From the NCBI GenBank assembly GCA_963931865.1, contig OZ007511.1, positions 9,786,603 to 9,850,602 on the forward strand: a DNA stretch of 64,000 bases, written 5' to 3'. A program made the translations under genes and the position numbers. The stretch is from Axinella damicornis. Its lineage: Eukaryota; Porifera; Demospongiae; Axinellida; Axinellidae. Position 1 is the stretch's first letter. Every line of letters begins with the position of its first letter. Shown here piece after piece: positions 23,452 through 33,400 of this stretch. The notes under the pieces are model-generated. The model saw only the letters and a program-made list of their open reading frames with translations. It did not search any database and had not been told where the DNA came from.

Positions 23452-23498
<47 letters not shown>

Positions 23499-25041
23499 CC
23501 CCCCATAAACCATTGCCAACATAAACCGAAGAATAAGTGGACCTGGAAATGGTGGTCCCACCTCTGGGGTCCCCCCCCCCCCCCCACCTCCTGGAGATTT
23601 AAGTTGCCCATAGTGAACACCCACCCAGGGCCACTCAGACCTCCCCAGAACTTACCTCACAAAGAGATTGTGTGCAACTACTTAGTTCCAAATGCTTACT
23701 TCCTCTATCGCCACTGCTGTTGAGAAGCGGGCTGTATTATAATGTCGTACTGCCAGCTGTTTCGAGGGTTGTGTGTATACGTTCTTCCATATTTGTTTAT
23801 TACAGGAACAAGAAGAAGAAGAGAGGAAAACATGACCTAACATGCATGTAAGTAGTATATAACCAGGATTCAACCAATCAGAGGGCTGCATGTGACTAAA
23901 CAGGAAGTGCATACTTCACCCAATCAGAGGGCTGAACAATGTACCTTGTATTATGCTAGTCATATATAGACTCATAGTGATGGCTTAGTCAAATGTCAGA
24001 TATTGGGTAACATCCCTCAGGTCCTACCATACCCTCCTGCTTATAACTCAGATTGTAGTCTTGGTCTCAGACCGAGGATGCAGTCTTGGTCTCAGACCAA
24101 GGGTTGTAGTTTTGGTATATAGCATGATTGAGGGTGTACTGGTGGGTGCTCTATTGTGAGACTACAGTAAATGCTGTTGGTCTGGGAAAGGAGTCTACTG
24201 CATCAGACAATGCTGCTGATTCTGGTATCATTTTGGTATAGATATCGTGAATGTCAGAAGTTAAAGTTTTCGCCAAGATGCGATGATTCCCTGGGTGAGT
24301 GCTACTGTAGTTAGTATCGAGTACCAGGGTTTCATACAGGGGGGGGGGGGCTGGGGTCCCCCCCCCCCCCCCCCCCCCCCCCCAGAAAACAGAAGACAAT
24401 ATAAATTTAATATTAAACTGGTTGGACATGCAGCAGTATAAGTAGTGAACAGGGGTGGCGGAACAGGTCCGGCAGACCCGGCAACTGCCGGACCAATGTT
24501 TTGACACACCAAGGTATACTTGCACTGAGCGTCCTCCTCTGTGGATACATAGCTACGTACTGGGGACCAGGCTTGAGGGAAAGTCTGTTTACGAGTCCAA
24601 CGTGTCTGGAGGAGTTACATGCTAACTACCACGTGCGATTTAGAAAGGGGTGGAGCCAGGAATTAAGCAGCGAAAAACTCGTAGCCTGTAAGTAGGCGTG
24701 GGCTACCAGCGCAGCGTACATTTCCTTTCTGCGTCGAGAGTGAGACGGTCACGGATTGCACGGAAACGAGAGAGCAGTGGCAGTGCAGTGCAAAGCATGA
24801 AGGTGCTACGAGAGCCCATCCAGAAAAAAAATGTTCACGCTTCGCGCGGAACACAGATCGGCGCTACACACCTCTATACACTGTCTTCAGCAGTGAACAT
24901 TTTGCCCTACCAATCCCAAATTGCTTCCGCCGCCTCTGGTGAATAAGTCAAAACATGTCAGTTGGTCACAACCCTGTGTATGATATGACGTGCCGAGGGA
25001 ATGGGAGAGGGTGGGGCTTGCATGGGTTGCCATGTGTCGTC

Positions 25042-25072
<31 letters not shown>

Positions 25073-27666
25073 AGCAAAAAATCCTGTATGAAACCCTGAA
25101 CTGTACTGATGTTATTATGATGTGATGTATATGGAGTCTACGTCTACGGACTCTACGGTATGGAATACTAACTTAATTAATGCCTGTACGCCAATCATAT
25201 TAAACTCCTGATGTTTTGGAGGCATAATCATCTTGTTCCATGTGCTGCAGCAGATCCGATGGAGGGCAGTCCATTCAAGAAGATCAGACTGGACAGTGAA
25301 GACACATCAGGTGAGTGATCACTGTTTGTTCCAGGTGCTGTAGTAGGATAAGAGAAATGAAACAAAAAGGGCAAGGCAAAAATTAATGATACCGGGAAGT
25401 GTAATGCTACAATATTCTGTGTGTATGGTACACAGCGAGAGTATTGCAACAGGCTTGCCTCTGACCTTCATCCACATGCCTTTGCCTCCGACTTGAAAGA
25501 GGCAGAGCCATCAGCAGGCTTACCTGTTGTAAGATGTTAACTCACCCCAGCACCTCTACCAGCATGACTCTGCACTTACCTGGCTGCATGCCTCCTGCCT
25601 ACTTGCTGTACAAGTGGTTGACAGTCATTTCTGTGGCCTCGCTGCCATTTCTGTGCCCTGAATGTCCTGTACGTGATGCAGGCAAGCCTTTGAGTGCTTA
25701 AGGGGCGTGCTGTTTCTTTGATGATTCCTTTTGGTGAAGCTCTACATGAGCAGCTGCCGTTAACTGCAGGCAGAGGGCTGAGCATCAACAGTGCATCCGT
25801 TGCAATACTTTTGCCGCATACCATACTTAGGTTTGTGAGTGCTTATACCATCGCAATTGCATTTCTCATTTTGTTTCGCCATTTTATTTCACTTGCTAGC
25901 TACAACATAACTTATCATAAGCCTCACCCTCTTGTAAGTTGAAAAGGCATGGCTTTAAATTGGTGCCCTGAAGAATGGTCCTGTTCAAACCAGACCAACT
26001 TTATCGGTGGCTACAGCCCTGGTACTCCAGCTCAGATGTAGGCAGTAAGAGTTGATGTACGACCAGCTTTATCGGTGGATACAGCCCTGGTACTCTTGCT
26101 CAGATGCAGGCAGTAGAGTTGATGTACTTGTTTCATTCTGTACCCAGATACAACACTGGGGTACTCTCCTGACCAACTTCCTCCTTCTACAATCAAAAAT
26201 GAAATAATCTCCGACAGCGACGACTCCGGTAAACACCAAGGTTAACCTTACCTTAGATACTGAAATGCTGATCAGTGATTTTTTGCACCCCAACAGGTAA
26301 CAGTGAAGCCGAGGAAGAACTTCAACTTGGTGAGTGCAGTAATACAGTTAGAGAAGTGCAGCTTCTTTGAATGCTGTAATCTAATTGGTGGCTTCTGAAT
26401 CCCATACAGTCCATGAACCATGGAAGCTATAGATTTCCCCCTTCCTTGTTCAAGTAGATCCAGCTTTCATAGCAACAGGTGTTTCAGTTGTAAACAAATG
26501 ACATTTGCTCACGTGACCAGCATCTTGTTTTGTATTGCCCCCTTCACCAACCCACCCTTACACTATCCTGCGTAAATTGCCATGTCATAACCATGCCTCG
26601 TACTTTCACAACAGCTCGGAGTTTCAAAGCTGTGCCAGACCTTGAACTTGGTAAGTACACCTTCACTGGGCCCTTGTGGCAGCTGCTACTAATGTGCTAT
26701 ATTGCAGCTGGTTATGAGTGGCAGTCTGCCAACCCATATATGTCAATCCATGTGGACCCTTTGAATTCAATGCTGTTCAACAGATTCTTGAATGGTGCAG
26801 CACTTAGACAATAATAAGTTCCTGTGGACTATTAAATACTGCTAAACTTCAACAAACTGTCAAATACAATTCTTTTATCCAACAGGAACAGGTGACAGTG
26901 AGGCCGAGCCTGATGCTGAACTTAGTGAGTGTGTGTATACCTGACAACGCTGTATGGGAACAACTTTTATCCCCTTCATTCCATACCTCCTACGAGTTGA
27001 TGAGTCTACTGAGACTGTGTCTGAAAGCAGTAGTGTTGGGTCAAGCAGTGCCCATCTTCTAGCCTGCCTTACTTCCCCAACTAGACAAAATAGCTACTGA
27101 AGAGTATGAGATCAGTCACTGAGAAGTTTGTATGACTTAATGGAATCTTTGGAAGGAGCATAGGAGTAGTCTACCAGCAGGATGTGGGGCCGGGCGTGGG
27201 GAGAGTGGGAGGGATATTAATACATTATTCTAGTTGGTTTCACAATCATGATGGTATTCGATGTTGGAAATTGTGACACCAGTTGCATCTTAGCTGGATT
27301 GAAATGGTTGCTGTAACTTAAGGATATTACAATGTGGATGTCATAAAATTATGCTGCCAACAACCGTCAGGTGAAGATGAACTCATGGACGTCACTGACT
27401 ACCTGCTGACGATGGAGAGCAGCACGCACATTGAGATTTACCATCTAGCCTTGGTCCTGGGGCTCAGCCAGAGTCGAGTGAAGGGCATGATGGAGTCCCC
27501 CACCTTCCTGGATGACGTGATCACTGCATGGCTGCGGAGAGAAGACCAGGTGACCCGGAGAGGGGTGCCAACCTGGGAGAACTTGGTGAAGGCCCTGAGA
27601 CATCCTCGGCTGAAACAAACTGAGATAGCGGACAAAATTGCAAGTGACAAGAACATTCACCAATAG
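15294..27666 (+). CDS. two CXXC zinc fingers plus C-terminal Death domain (chimeric gene)
   Basis: Plus-strand model of 14 exons: 15294-15356, 15739-15818, 15908-16138, 17031-17078, 22415-22476, 23085-23169, 23806-23847, 24242-24294, 25251-25310, 26148-26228, 26297-26329, 26615-26650, 26886-26924, 27371-27666. Every junction agrees in phase, giving about 402 codons. CXXC finger 1 (about residues 103-150) has Cys 106, 109, 112, 118, 121, 124, 140, 145 and the KFGG motif linked to CpG binding. Finger 2 (about 168-212) keeps eight Cys but lacks KFGG. Small acidic exons follow, with a possible sumoylation site IKNE. The last exon is a Death domain (HLALVLGLSQSRVKGMMES, LDDVITAWLRREDQV, TWENLVKALRHPRL), ending TAG. 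Probably a nuclear protein, by inference. The first two exons and the start ATG (15294) are uncertain. Confidence 0.75.
15480..15548. repeat. CTCTAGTAAT tandem repeat
   Basis: About seven 10-bp units of TCTCTAGTAA / TCTCCAGTAA in the first intron of the CXXC gene; the same word recurs at 13431-13870. Confidence 0.9.
15908..17078 (+). other. CXXC finger 1, exons 3-4
   Basis: Exon 15908-16138 ends GGGTGCAA before gtgagt, and exon 17031-17078 starts after CACTGCAG. The split codon AA|G gives TGCK-DNLKFGGSGKRHQTC. The third piece is exon 22415-22476 (YRECQKLKF), placed across the copia insertion. Confidence 0.85.
17441..17630 (-). repeat. 3' LTR of copia element
   Basis: On the minus strand it starts TGTTGGAAATTGCAC and ends GCTTCCAATA, so the termini are TG...TA rather than TG...CA. 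Identical to the 5' LTR. Confidence 0.96.
17631..17638 (-). other. polypurine tract of copia element
   Basis: The minus strand reads AGAAGGAG directly before the 3' LTR, the expected plus-strand primer site. It follows the TGA stop of gag-pol (17640-17638) and shares that codon's final A. Confidence 0.75.
17638..21531 (-). CDS. copia Gag-Pol polyprotein
   Basis: A single uninterrupted frame of about 1297 codons starts at ATG 21531 (MAELKVAIVPLKG). Order: Gag of the UBN2/copia type; zinc knuckle CHHCGRYGHIKRNC (about 213-226); aspartic protease DSGA (D286); GAG-pre-integrase HRRFGHLSAQNL with CESC; integrase catalytic D487, D550, E586, with 35 residues between the last two; reverse transcriptase (KARLVAQGFSQ, QMDVTTAFLNG, YVDDILL with YVDD 975-978); RNase H starting YSDADWAGD (about 1142) and ending in STAEAEYMAL. 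All catalytic residues are present. A TTG 15 nt upstream is in frame, but ATG is the likely start. No frameshift separates gag and pol, as is usual for copia, so particle stoichiometry must be set in another way. Confidence 0.97.
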   Translation of the reverse strand: MAELKVAIVPLKGTNYPTWKVQCQMALMKDGLWNIVNGSEHPPAETDSEEKAAKFAARKDRALATVVLSVDPSLLYLLGSPEDPKAVWDKLAGQFQKKTWANKLELRRKLYALQLREGESVHEHIKTMTEIFNSLSVIGSPVSDEDRVVHLLASLPESYSMLVTALEASAEVPQMEVVTERLIHEERKLKERESAGGSREEAMYTKSRKGPKCHHCGRYGHIKRNCDQRAQEKRWEPTHKDVSPRQKANKARLRRESSSSDSESVGLMVRQVLSASTNRTNSWIVDSGATCHMCNDHEMFSDFCPLRQPLEVALGDGHVLEAIGRGVVSMKTKLSDGKVKKCKLHDVLCVPALSYNLLSVSKVTEAGKVTNFTDAGCQIVDSCQKVVAVAVRVGSLYYLECLDSRQQVRTASVEETKETIWHRRFGHLSAQNLQKLRRDQMVSGFDFDASKDIGFCESCVEGKHHRSQFPASCSKPSGELLELVHSDVCGKVNAKSLSGAEYFLTFIDDKTRYVWTYVLKRKDQVFEKFLEWKALVEKSSGQKLKTLRSDNGGEFTSTRFENYLKSEGVRHELTVPKTPQQNGVAERMNRTLVETVRSMLADANLPQKFWAEALSTATYLRNRSPAKSVKGTTPAEAWMGEKPDVNHLRAFGCTAYAHVAKDERHKLDSKARKCIFLGYCTESKGYRLYDPVRARVFISCDVIFNESGHEVEKEPSEAQEESSKQDQYMHFDCPESSSEIDDTEPGEVAEPVQRRSGRERAPPDYFGQWVFQVDEKSNEPASFKDALASPDRAEWQNAMEKELESLQTNDVWDLVELPEGRKAVGSKWVFKLKVDADGSVVRHKARLVAQGFSQKFRLDYDETFCPVVRFESVRAAIALGVQNGLKLHQMDVTTAFLNGNLEEEVYMKQPEGFAIKGQEHLVCKLKRSIYGLKQSPRCWNSALDEKLKKMGFVQSASDPCLYVFSDGEMFIIAVYVDDILLGGKSDGQMSDVKKALSKQFKMKDMGVLHHFLGVKIVRDPRSGDIWIGQQAYSEAVLQKFGMEHAKAVATPVDTSSRLVRATEKCDSVDQAQYQSAVGSLLYLSTRTRPDITYAVSNVARFCAKPTQQHWIAVKRILRYLKGTPNFGLLYSKKSLGDLCVGYSDADWAGDIDDRKSTSGYVFQIGGTAVSWRSKKQTCVALSTAEAEYMALASAAQEAVWMRQLTADLKCESTGPLVIFEDNQAAISMSKNPQFHGRAKHVDIKYHFIRENVKSGVVQLKYCPTEDMIADILTKGLPQDKFVKLRLLAGVTEHSACK
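21532..21622 (-). other. copia leader with short tandem duplication
   Basis: The untranslated leader between primer site and ATG contains two copies of an AACTAGTAGAGTCTA..CTAGCTAACTTCTC unit of about 37 bp. Confidence 0.75.
21624..21640 (-). promoter_or_regulatory. primer binding site, initiator-Met half-tRNA type
   Basis: Directly inside the 5' LTR the element strand reads GGTTATGGGCCCAGCGC. The complement GCGCTGGGCCCATAACC matches the anticodon arm of eukaryotic initiator methionine tRNA. Drosophila copia is known to prime from this internal region using a cleaved half-tRNA. Confidence 0.88.
21641..21830 (-). repeat. 5' LTR of copia element
   Basis: The same 190 bp as 17441-17630 with no difference seen. 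It should contain the element promoter; no TATA box is obvious. Confidence 0.96.
21886..22230 (+). repeat. dispersed repeat, copy matching 62213-62460
   Basis: Shares GGGTGTCAAAC, ATTTATAGCCT, CATGAATC, CTTACCA and GCTCACACAGAACCTCCAA in the same order with the 62.2-kb copy. Strongly diverged; class unknown. Confidence 0.6.
22645..22782. mobile_element. 138-bp foldback with TTGAGTCCG ends
   Basis: The left arm TTGAGTCCGTGGTGGGACCA and the right arm ending TGGTCCCACAACGGACTCAA pair, and pairing resumes around CTACGCAGG at the centre. It lies in an intron of the CXXC gene and belongs to a different family from the TAGCCTCG foldbacks. Confidence 0.75.
23085..24294 (+). other. CXXC finger 2, exons 6-8
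   Basis: Exons 23085-23169 (CGKCIGCLRTEDCGQCLTC), 23806-23847 (NKKKKRGKHDLTC) and 24242-24294 (YRECQKLKFSPRCDD) repeat the three-exon layout and the same internal intron phases as finger 1. The loop carries a lysine-rich stretch in place of KFGG. Confidence 0.82.
23455..23595. repeat. poly-C tracts
   Basis: A run of about 50 C (23455-23505, one T) and a shorter run near 23572-23585 lie in the intron between finger-2 exons. Lengths are unreliable in any assembly. Confidence 0.93.
24325..25098. mobile_element. inverted-repeat element with CAGGGTTTCATACAGG ends
   Basis: It begins CAGGGTTTCATACAGG and ends CCTGTATGAAACCCTG, with G- and C-runs inside each end. It is related to 4816-5062 and is itself interrupted by the element at 24450-24938. 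Confidence 0.75.
24450..24938. mobile_element. MITE with CAGGGGTGGCGGAA ends and 5-bp duplication
   Basis: Ends are CAGGGGTGGCGGAA and TTCCGCCGCCTCTG. Both flanks read GTGAA (24445-24449, 24939-24943). Same end type and duplication length as 31860-32203. Confidence 0.75.
25993..26130. repeat. 68-bp tandem duplication
   Basis: Two copies share CTTTATCGGTGG, TACAGCCCTGGTACTC, CTCAGATG and AGAGTTGATGTAC in the intron before exon 26148-26228. Confidence 0.85.
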
Positions 27667-27793
27667 GAACCAGGCTCTGTTTCAACTTCGACCTATATAT
27701 CACAGTATCTTTGCTTTTTCTTTCTTCTTGATGTTTGTACGTACATGTCACGTTTATTATCATGACAGCTCAGTTGCTATGAAGTGTACATAA

Positions 27794-28345
27794 TACCGTA
27801 GTGTCCCGCTAATACGCCCCCTTCGAAAATACGCCCTCCCCCTCTTTTTCGCCCAAGTTCCTGCACAGGGTAGTTTGACTCGTTATAACGCCCCCCTGGT
27901 GAGTGTCTTCTGGAATATCTAACCTACACGTGCGCAACTTGCCAGATCGTCTCTCAGATCGAGTAGTCACCGTTGACGCCGACGGTACAAGTCATCTCGC
28001 TGCCACTCTTCCGTAAGAAATACCTCCGTGGTTCATGACCGACAGTATTGCGGTTCTTGAGGATGGCTACAGCGAAGTCGTCGTGAATGTTATGGCCCTC
28101 GAGTTGAAGTGCAGCTCTTCTCGCCGATGTAGGGAGACCACGCATGATGACCACGAACAGTACTGGCGATCGTTTGTACTTCTGTAACTGTGAACACGAA
28201 CCTTGGCAGTGTCATAAACGTAGCGAAACTTTTTGAGGGGGCGTATAATCGAGACTAATTGCGTACTCGAAAATACGCCCCCTCCCCTCTTTGGGCTGGA
28301 TGTAGTGTACAAAATAGGGGGGCGTATTAACGGGACACTACGGTA
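27794..28345. mobile_element. pogo-like MITE, 550 bp, TA duplication
   Basis: Ends are TACCGTAGTGTCCCG and CGGGACACTACGGTA, followed inside by AATACGCCCC and GGGGGGCGTATTA. It inserts at TA and carries internal GAAAATACGCCC motifs like 31810-32844. It lies just past the CXXC gene. Assignment to the Tc1/mariner-pogo group is by end style only. Confidence 0.85.
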
Positions 28346-28904
28346 CAGCATTGTTTTGGGGGTGGGGTAAATGTGATGGAGCCAGACTTTCGCTTTGGCA
28401 ACAGCTACAATGAGTGTTACAAAGGAAGTGTCCACATGAAATTTTTGAGGATGAAAGCAATATTCGTGGGAGGGAGGAAGGGGGGGGGGGCTTAATTCTC
28501 GTATTTTGCATCCATATGCATGGTATATGTCGGGCCCCTCCCATGCACTTATGCTGTAGCTACTACTAGGTCCCAGTGATAATACTGCGACTGCATGGTG
28601 TTGTACAATGCGGCATTGCCACAAGACCAATATCACCTGCATGGAATTGGGATGCATAAACCGTGAATTAGCTATAGGAGGGGCCAACAATTATTGGTTC
28701 TTCAGGAGGATCTTGGAGGAGCTTGGTAACCTCAGAGATCGGCAAAGGCGTGGTACATACACTATAGACAGTTGCCATCATTGCTGCTTCATTTCTGACA
28801 CCTACATTAATATAGTTGTCCGTTCCGTTCCGTGGAATAGTGTGGTGTTCCGGTCCGTTCCGTTCCGTGAAATAGTGAGGCCCCCATTTGCCCATGGTAT
28901 ACAT
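28346..28904. other. intergenic stretch
   Basis: No supported gene. It contains a CGTTCCGTTCCGTGG-type short repeat (about 28818-28875). Confidence 0.5.
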
Positions 28905-29190
28905 CAATGTTGTTTTAGTTAACTGAAACTAAAACTATAATGCATTTTAGTATGGCATATTTCACTTTAGTAATTAAAACTAAAACTAAAATGAGGACTG
29001 TCTCAGCCTGTTAATTAAAACTACAACTAAACTAATATTTAAATCATCCAAAAAAGGTGGTTACTAAAACTAAAAGTAACCCTTTTGAGATTTAGGAATT
29101 AAAACTAAAACTAAACTAAACAAAGCGACTTCTACCTAATTATAACCAAGAACTAAACTATTTCAGTTTTAGATAACTAAAACAACATTG
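28905..29190. mobile_element. MITE rich in AACTAAAACT, copy 1
   Basis: It begins CAATGTTGTTTTAGTTAACT and ends AGATAACTAAAACAACATTG. Internal AATTAAAACTAAAACTAAA motifs repeat. The second copy at 29579-30024 has the same ends. Confidence 0.82.
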
Positions 29191-29377
29191 GTACTATACA
29201 TGTATCATTTTCTGATTATTATAGCTACTGTTTGTAAGCAGCTTAGAACAAAGAGTGTATTGAATCTTTGGGCTAATGAGGCTGGTGTATAAGAATAATA
29301 CATTCATCTCGTTGCCATCACTTAAGTCTCGAGTCTCTACCTGTGACGTTTCTCACGTGACAAATGACCCATGCAGC

Positions 29378-29399
29378 CCCCCCCCCCCCCCCCCCCCCC
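29378..29399. repeat. poly-C tract
   Basis: About 22 consecutive C between the two AACTAAAACT elements. Confidence 0.93.
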
Positions 29400-29578
29400 T
29401 TTCCTATAGTTCTTCATTCATGTATCTGGGAAACAGGCTATATAGGTACCAGTCGTGAATAGAAGCCTCATCCATGCATTAATGTTTACTACCCACACCA
29501 CTAGTTTTCCCCTCTTCTCTCCTCCCACGCACAACTCACTCTCTTTAGCATCTCATTCAAGGAGTTTCCACGTAGTAC

Positions 29579-30024
29579 CAATGTTGTTTTAGTTAACTAA
29601 AACTAAAACTATAATGCATTTTAGTATGGCATATTTTACTTTAGTAATTAAAACTAAAACTAAAATGAGGACTGTCTCAGCCTGTTAATTAAAACTACAA
29701 CTAAACTAGAATGAAAATCACCCAAAAATGGTGGTTACTAAAACTAAAAGAGCCTTTACCAACCCTTTGGAGATTTAGTAATTAAAACTAAAACTAAACT
29801 AAACAATGCGACTTCTACCTAATTAAAACCAAAAACTAAACAAGACAAAGGATGAAGTTGGAAGGTACAGTAAACTATAAGATAAAGGGACAAAAAGTTT
29901 ATATTAATAAACTAAGACCAAAGGAAAATATACAGAAATACCAAGGACTAAATTAGAGGCAATAATTAATACGTTAAAAAAAAAAACTAAACTATTTCAG
30001 TTTTAGATAACTAAAACAACATTG
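29579..30024. mobile_element. MITE rich in AACTAAAACT, copy 2
   Basis: Same ends as 28905-29190, with about 160 extra bases before the right end. The shared segment, such as AATGAGGACTGTCTCAGCCT, is nearly unchanged. Confidence 0.82.
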
Positions 30025-30467
30025 CCACGTACATGTCATCTCAGTTATCTCTTCTCGGTTTTCTTCTTCAAAAGTGGTATGGTGGGGCACCATCAGCACT
30101 ATTTCTGGGATCATCAGACAGCATGCAGTTTAATTAAATTGTAGCCACATGCACCTACAGAAGCACTGGACACTGCATTTGTATAGTGATCATTTCTCAT
30201 AGCTACAGCCTACACCTTCCAGATGCCATGTAAGCTTACAATTGACTTGGTCGGAAACTTTGTCTTTGCTGGAAGTGGCGTTTGCCAGAAGCTTAGTGAG
30301 TCTCAGCCCCACCTATACCCTGAGCCCCACCCACGATCGGTAAAGTACGTCATTTTTTATTATTGCTGCACGTGCACGCGCGTACGCAGCACACGTGATC
30401 CTGGACCTAGCTAGCTAGTAGCGTAGCGCAGAGTAGCTACTTCCTTTCGTTGAATTTGGAAACGAAG

Positions 30468-33400
30468 ATGTCACTCAGTATTGGTGATTTGAAGGATCTA
30501 CAGGATAAACTGTTTGGTGTTAGCAACAAGTGGTATAACATTGGATTGCAGTTGCTTCTGAATGCCGATACACTGGACAACATTAGAAGCAACTGTGGCA
30601 GCAGCACTCAGCACTGCCTTCTTGAAGTGCTGAAGGTATGGCTGAGGAAAACGAACCCTTATCCGACATGGAAGGCTGTTGTCGATGCACTTAGAAGTGC
30701 AGTAGTTGGAGAGGAAAGGGTAGCTAAACAGCTTGAAGATCTGTACTGCAAGCAAGACAGCTTTTCGTCTGCTCATCCAGGTGGGTATGCTTGTTTGGAC
30801 TATGTGATATAGGTGTAGCCTAAACAGAAGTGAGGCACCATCTGCTTGCATGTGCAAGGAAATGTCACTTCTGTCTCAGGTGCTGCAATCCCCCGGATGG
30901 CATATCTGAGCTCAGAACAACAAGTGACTGTGCAGTTTATTTTTGTGTTTGCCTGTCTGCTTGGCCATATAGATTCTGAAGCAGTTCTAATGCAGCACCT
31001 ACCCATGCTGGAACGGGACATTAATCTCTCAGACCTGTTACCCTACCTCCACCGTCATGGGGTGCTAACAAAGCAAGAGGGGGAGGTCCTCCTAAACGAT
31101 GCGGTCACACACCATGATCGAGTTTTAAAGCTGCTCTCCTTCATTGAAGTAGGAGGGTCCAGTGTATACAAGAGGTTTCTGCAGGCACTACAGGACGAGA
31201 GCACACATTTAGGTCACAGAGAGCTGGTCGGAGTTCTAACAGCAATAAGGACTCGGGAGTCTATCTCAGGTCAAGAGATAATAGGCATGTTGACAACATT
31301 GTGCAGGTCTGCAGACCCATCATCTTTCATTTTTTGGTGCACGAGACCAAGTTCAGTGCTTTGTCCATCTGTCTAACCATACCATAGTCATGCAGCTCAC
31401 TTATAACGGCATGTTTGCTATTAGGTGCAGGTTCGTCCCTCACCCCAAGCTGCTGGTTATTTAGTAGCTACTAAATTCTTCCAGAAACTCCGCCATTTTC
31501 GATCCTACGGTGCGAAATGAAGCACACTTCCTATTCAAGGAATGTTATTCGGCAATAAGCACATCTCGTAATTAGGTGCATCTTTTCTTCCTATATATAC
31601 TAGGAACTCTCAAGAACTGTTACTCTTCAGACGGCAGTTCTTTAGCAATAGCTCTCACAGCATTCGTAGGTGTTGCAACCTTCCCTGAATGTACAAATGT
31701 GTGGAGTGCTGGTCATTGTAACCTATGTATGTAGGTGTTACCGGATTGGATCGCTCTCCTATTTGTTATCTGTTGTGGAATGCAATAGCATTTGGCCTTT
31801 ACTGCACATTACCGTATAGTCTCTCGAAAATACGCCCATGGGCGATGAACTTGTATAGTCAGGGGCGTCGGAAGCAAATTAGTGTTGGTGCGGCGATGGT
31901 TTGCGCGCGGAGCGCGCGCGAAATTTTTTACGTAATTTTAATTATTCATGAGCAGTCGCGCACATATTACGGGGTATACAGGGCCTTTTACCAGCTGTTG
32001 CAGCACGCTGAGCCCAGCCACTCACGCAAAATTGACTTGTGCAACCCACAATCCAACCCACTGCATGGTAATTGGATTCATAAGGGTTCGGTTTGTGGTT
32101 CTGCGATCGCGCGACTACTGTACACTATGAATTTTAAATAAGCACTTGGTCAAGCATTGGTCCGGCGGCCGCGGGACCTGCGGGACCGGCTCCGGCGCCC
32201 CTGATAGTGGCTGCTCAAAGAGGGGGATGGGCGTATTTTCGAGGACCCCTCTCCCAAAAATAGGCCCACCCTTGACTCAAAAGTTGGCCCACCCAAGTAC
32301 ATGCGTAAAATCAAACATGCAAATATACGAGAGGCTATACTGCAACAGTCATTCTATGAAGGCGTTATTACTAGCTACTACTTCCAGAGTTTCTTAGTGA
32401 GCAGGAACAATCTCTTCGTGTGAGTAGCTGCAGGAACAGCAAAGAAGACACAGCAGGAATGCTTGAATGACGTGGAGCGCACAGACCATCTTCGGGACTT
32501 GCCAATTACTGCTGCTTCCGAGAAATCAGTAGTGCACTGCTAGTGCTACGCTAGGCGATTGCACACACGAAGACACAAACATGCAATGCACAGCGTGTGC
32601 ACGGTCTCATGTCATGCACTCATGCACAGCTGCTTATGCAATTTGATACAACATAATGAAATTCATTGTAATTAGTACACGATTCATTTCTTAGTCCACC
32701 TCTTTGACAGTACTTCTTCCGGAGATATTCAAGTGCTTTCCTGTTCGAGCTAATAGGGTGGGCGTACTTTCGAGTAATAAATGACCCTTTGCAACAACTT
32801 GTCATGAAAAAGGAGGGTGGGGGTATTTTCGAGAGACTACGGTACTGGCAGACTTCACGCATACAAACACTTGGCGAATGCTGCCATGATTACTGGCTGA
32901 GATGGTTAACACATATATTTAGTTCCTCAACTGTGTCATCTGGGTGGCAGTTATTCAATCCTCCAGTAACTGTGTAACTGGTGGGACACTGTAAACAATG
33001 GACCTGAGGACCCAGGGACCTGGGGACCCGGGACTGGTGACCTGAGAACCCGAGGACCAAGGGACCCAAGGATCTTCTACTGTTACAGGAGACAGAAATG
33101 CAACTACAAGCCAAAACTAACGGTTATATTATCATTGCCTGGAGTATGCAAGTCAGCTTGGCACAATCGGAAGATATTTTCAGCATACAGCATTACCCTC
33201 TAGCTTGTCTTCATCACTTTTTCACTTCAGAATATAATCAAACATTCATGTACCTCATTCTCTGGCCTCTCCGTTTGGCGAAGACAGAATCTTGCACACT
33301 ACACAAGGCTATAAAAAGCACTTGACCTTTGTCATGTATCTATAACGCTGCACTTTGAACTTTAATTCCGCTATTATTACAAGTAGCTGAGCTCGCTTCA

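Noticed and set aside
28067..28690. 207-codon minus-strand open frame
   Set aside because: It crosses the end of the pogo-like MITE and its composition follows the repeat; no domain recognised.
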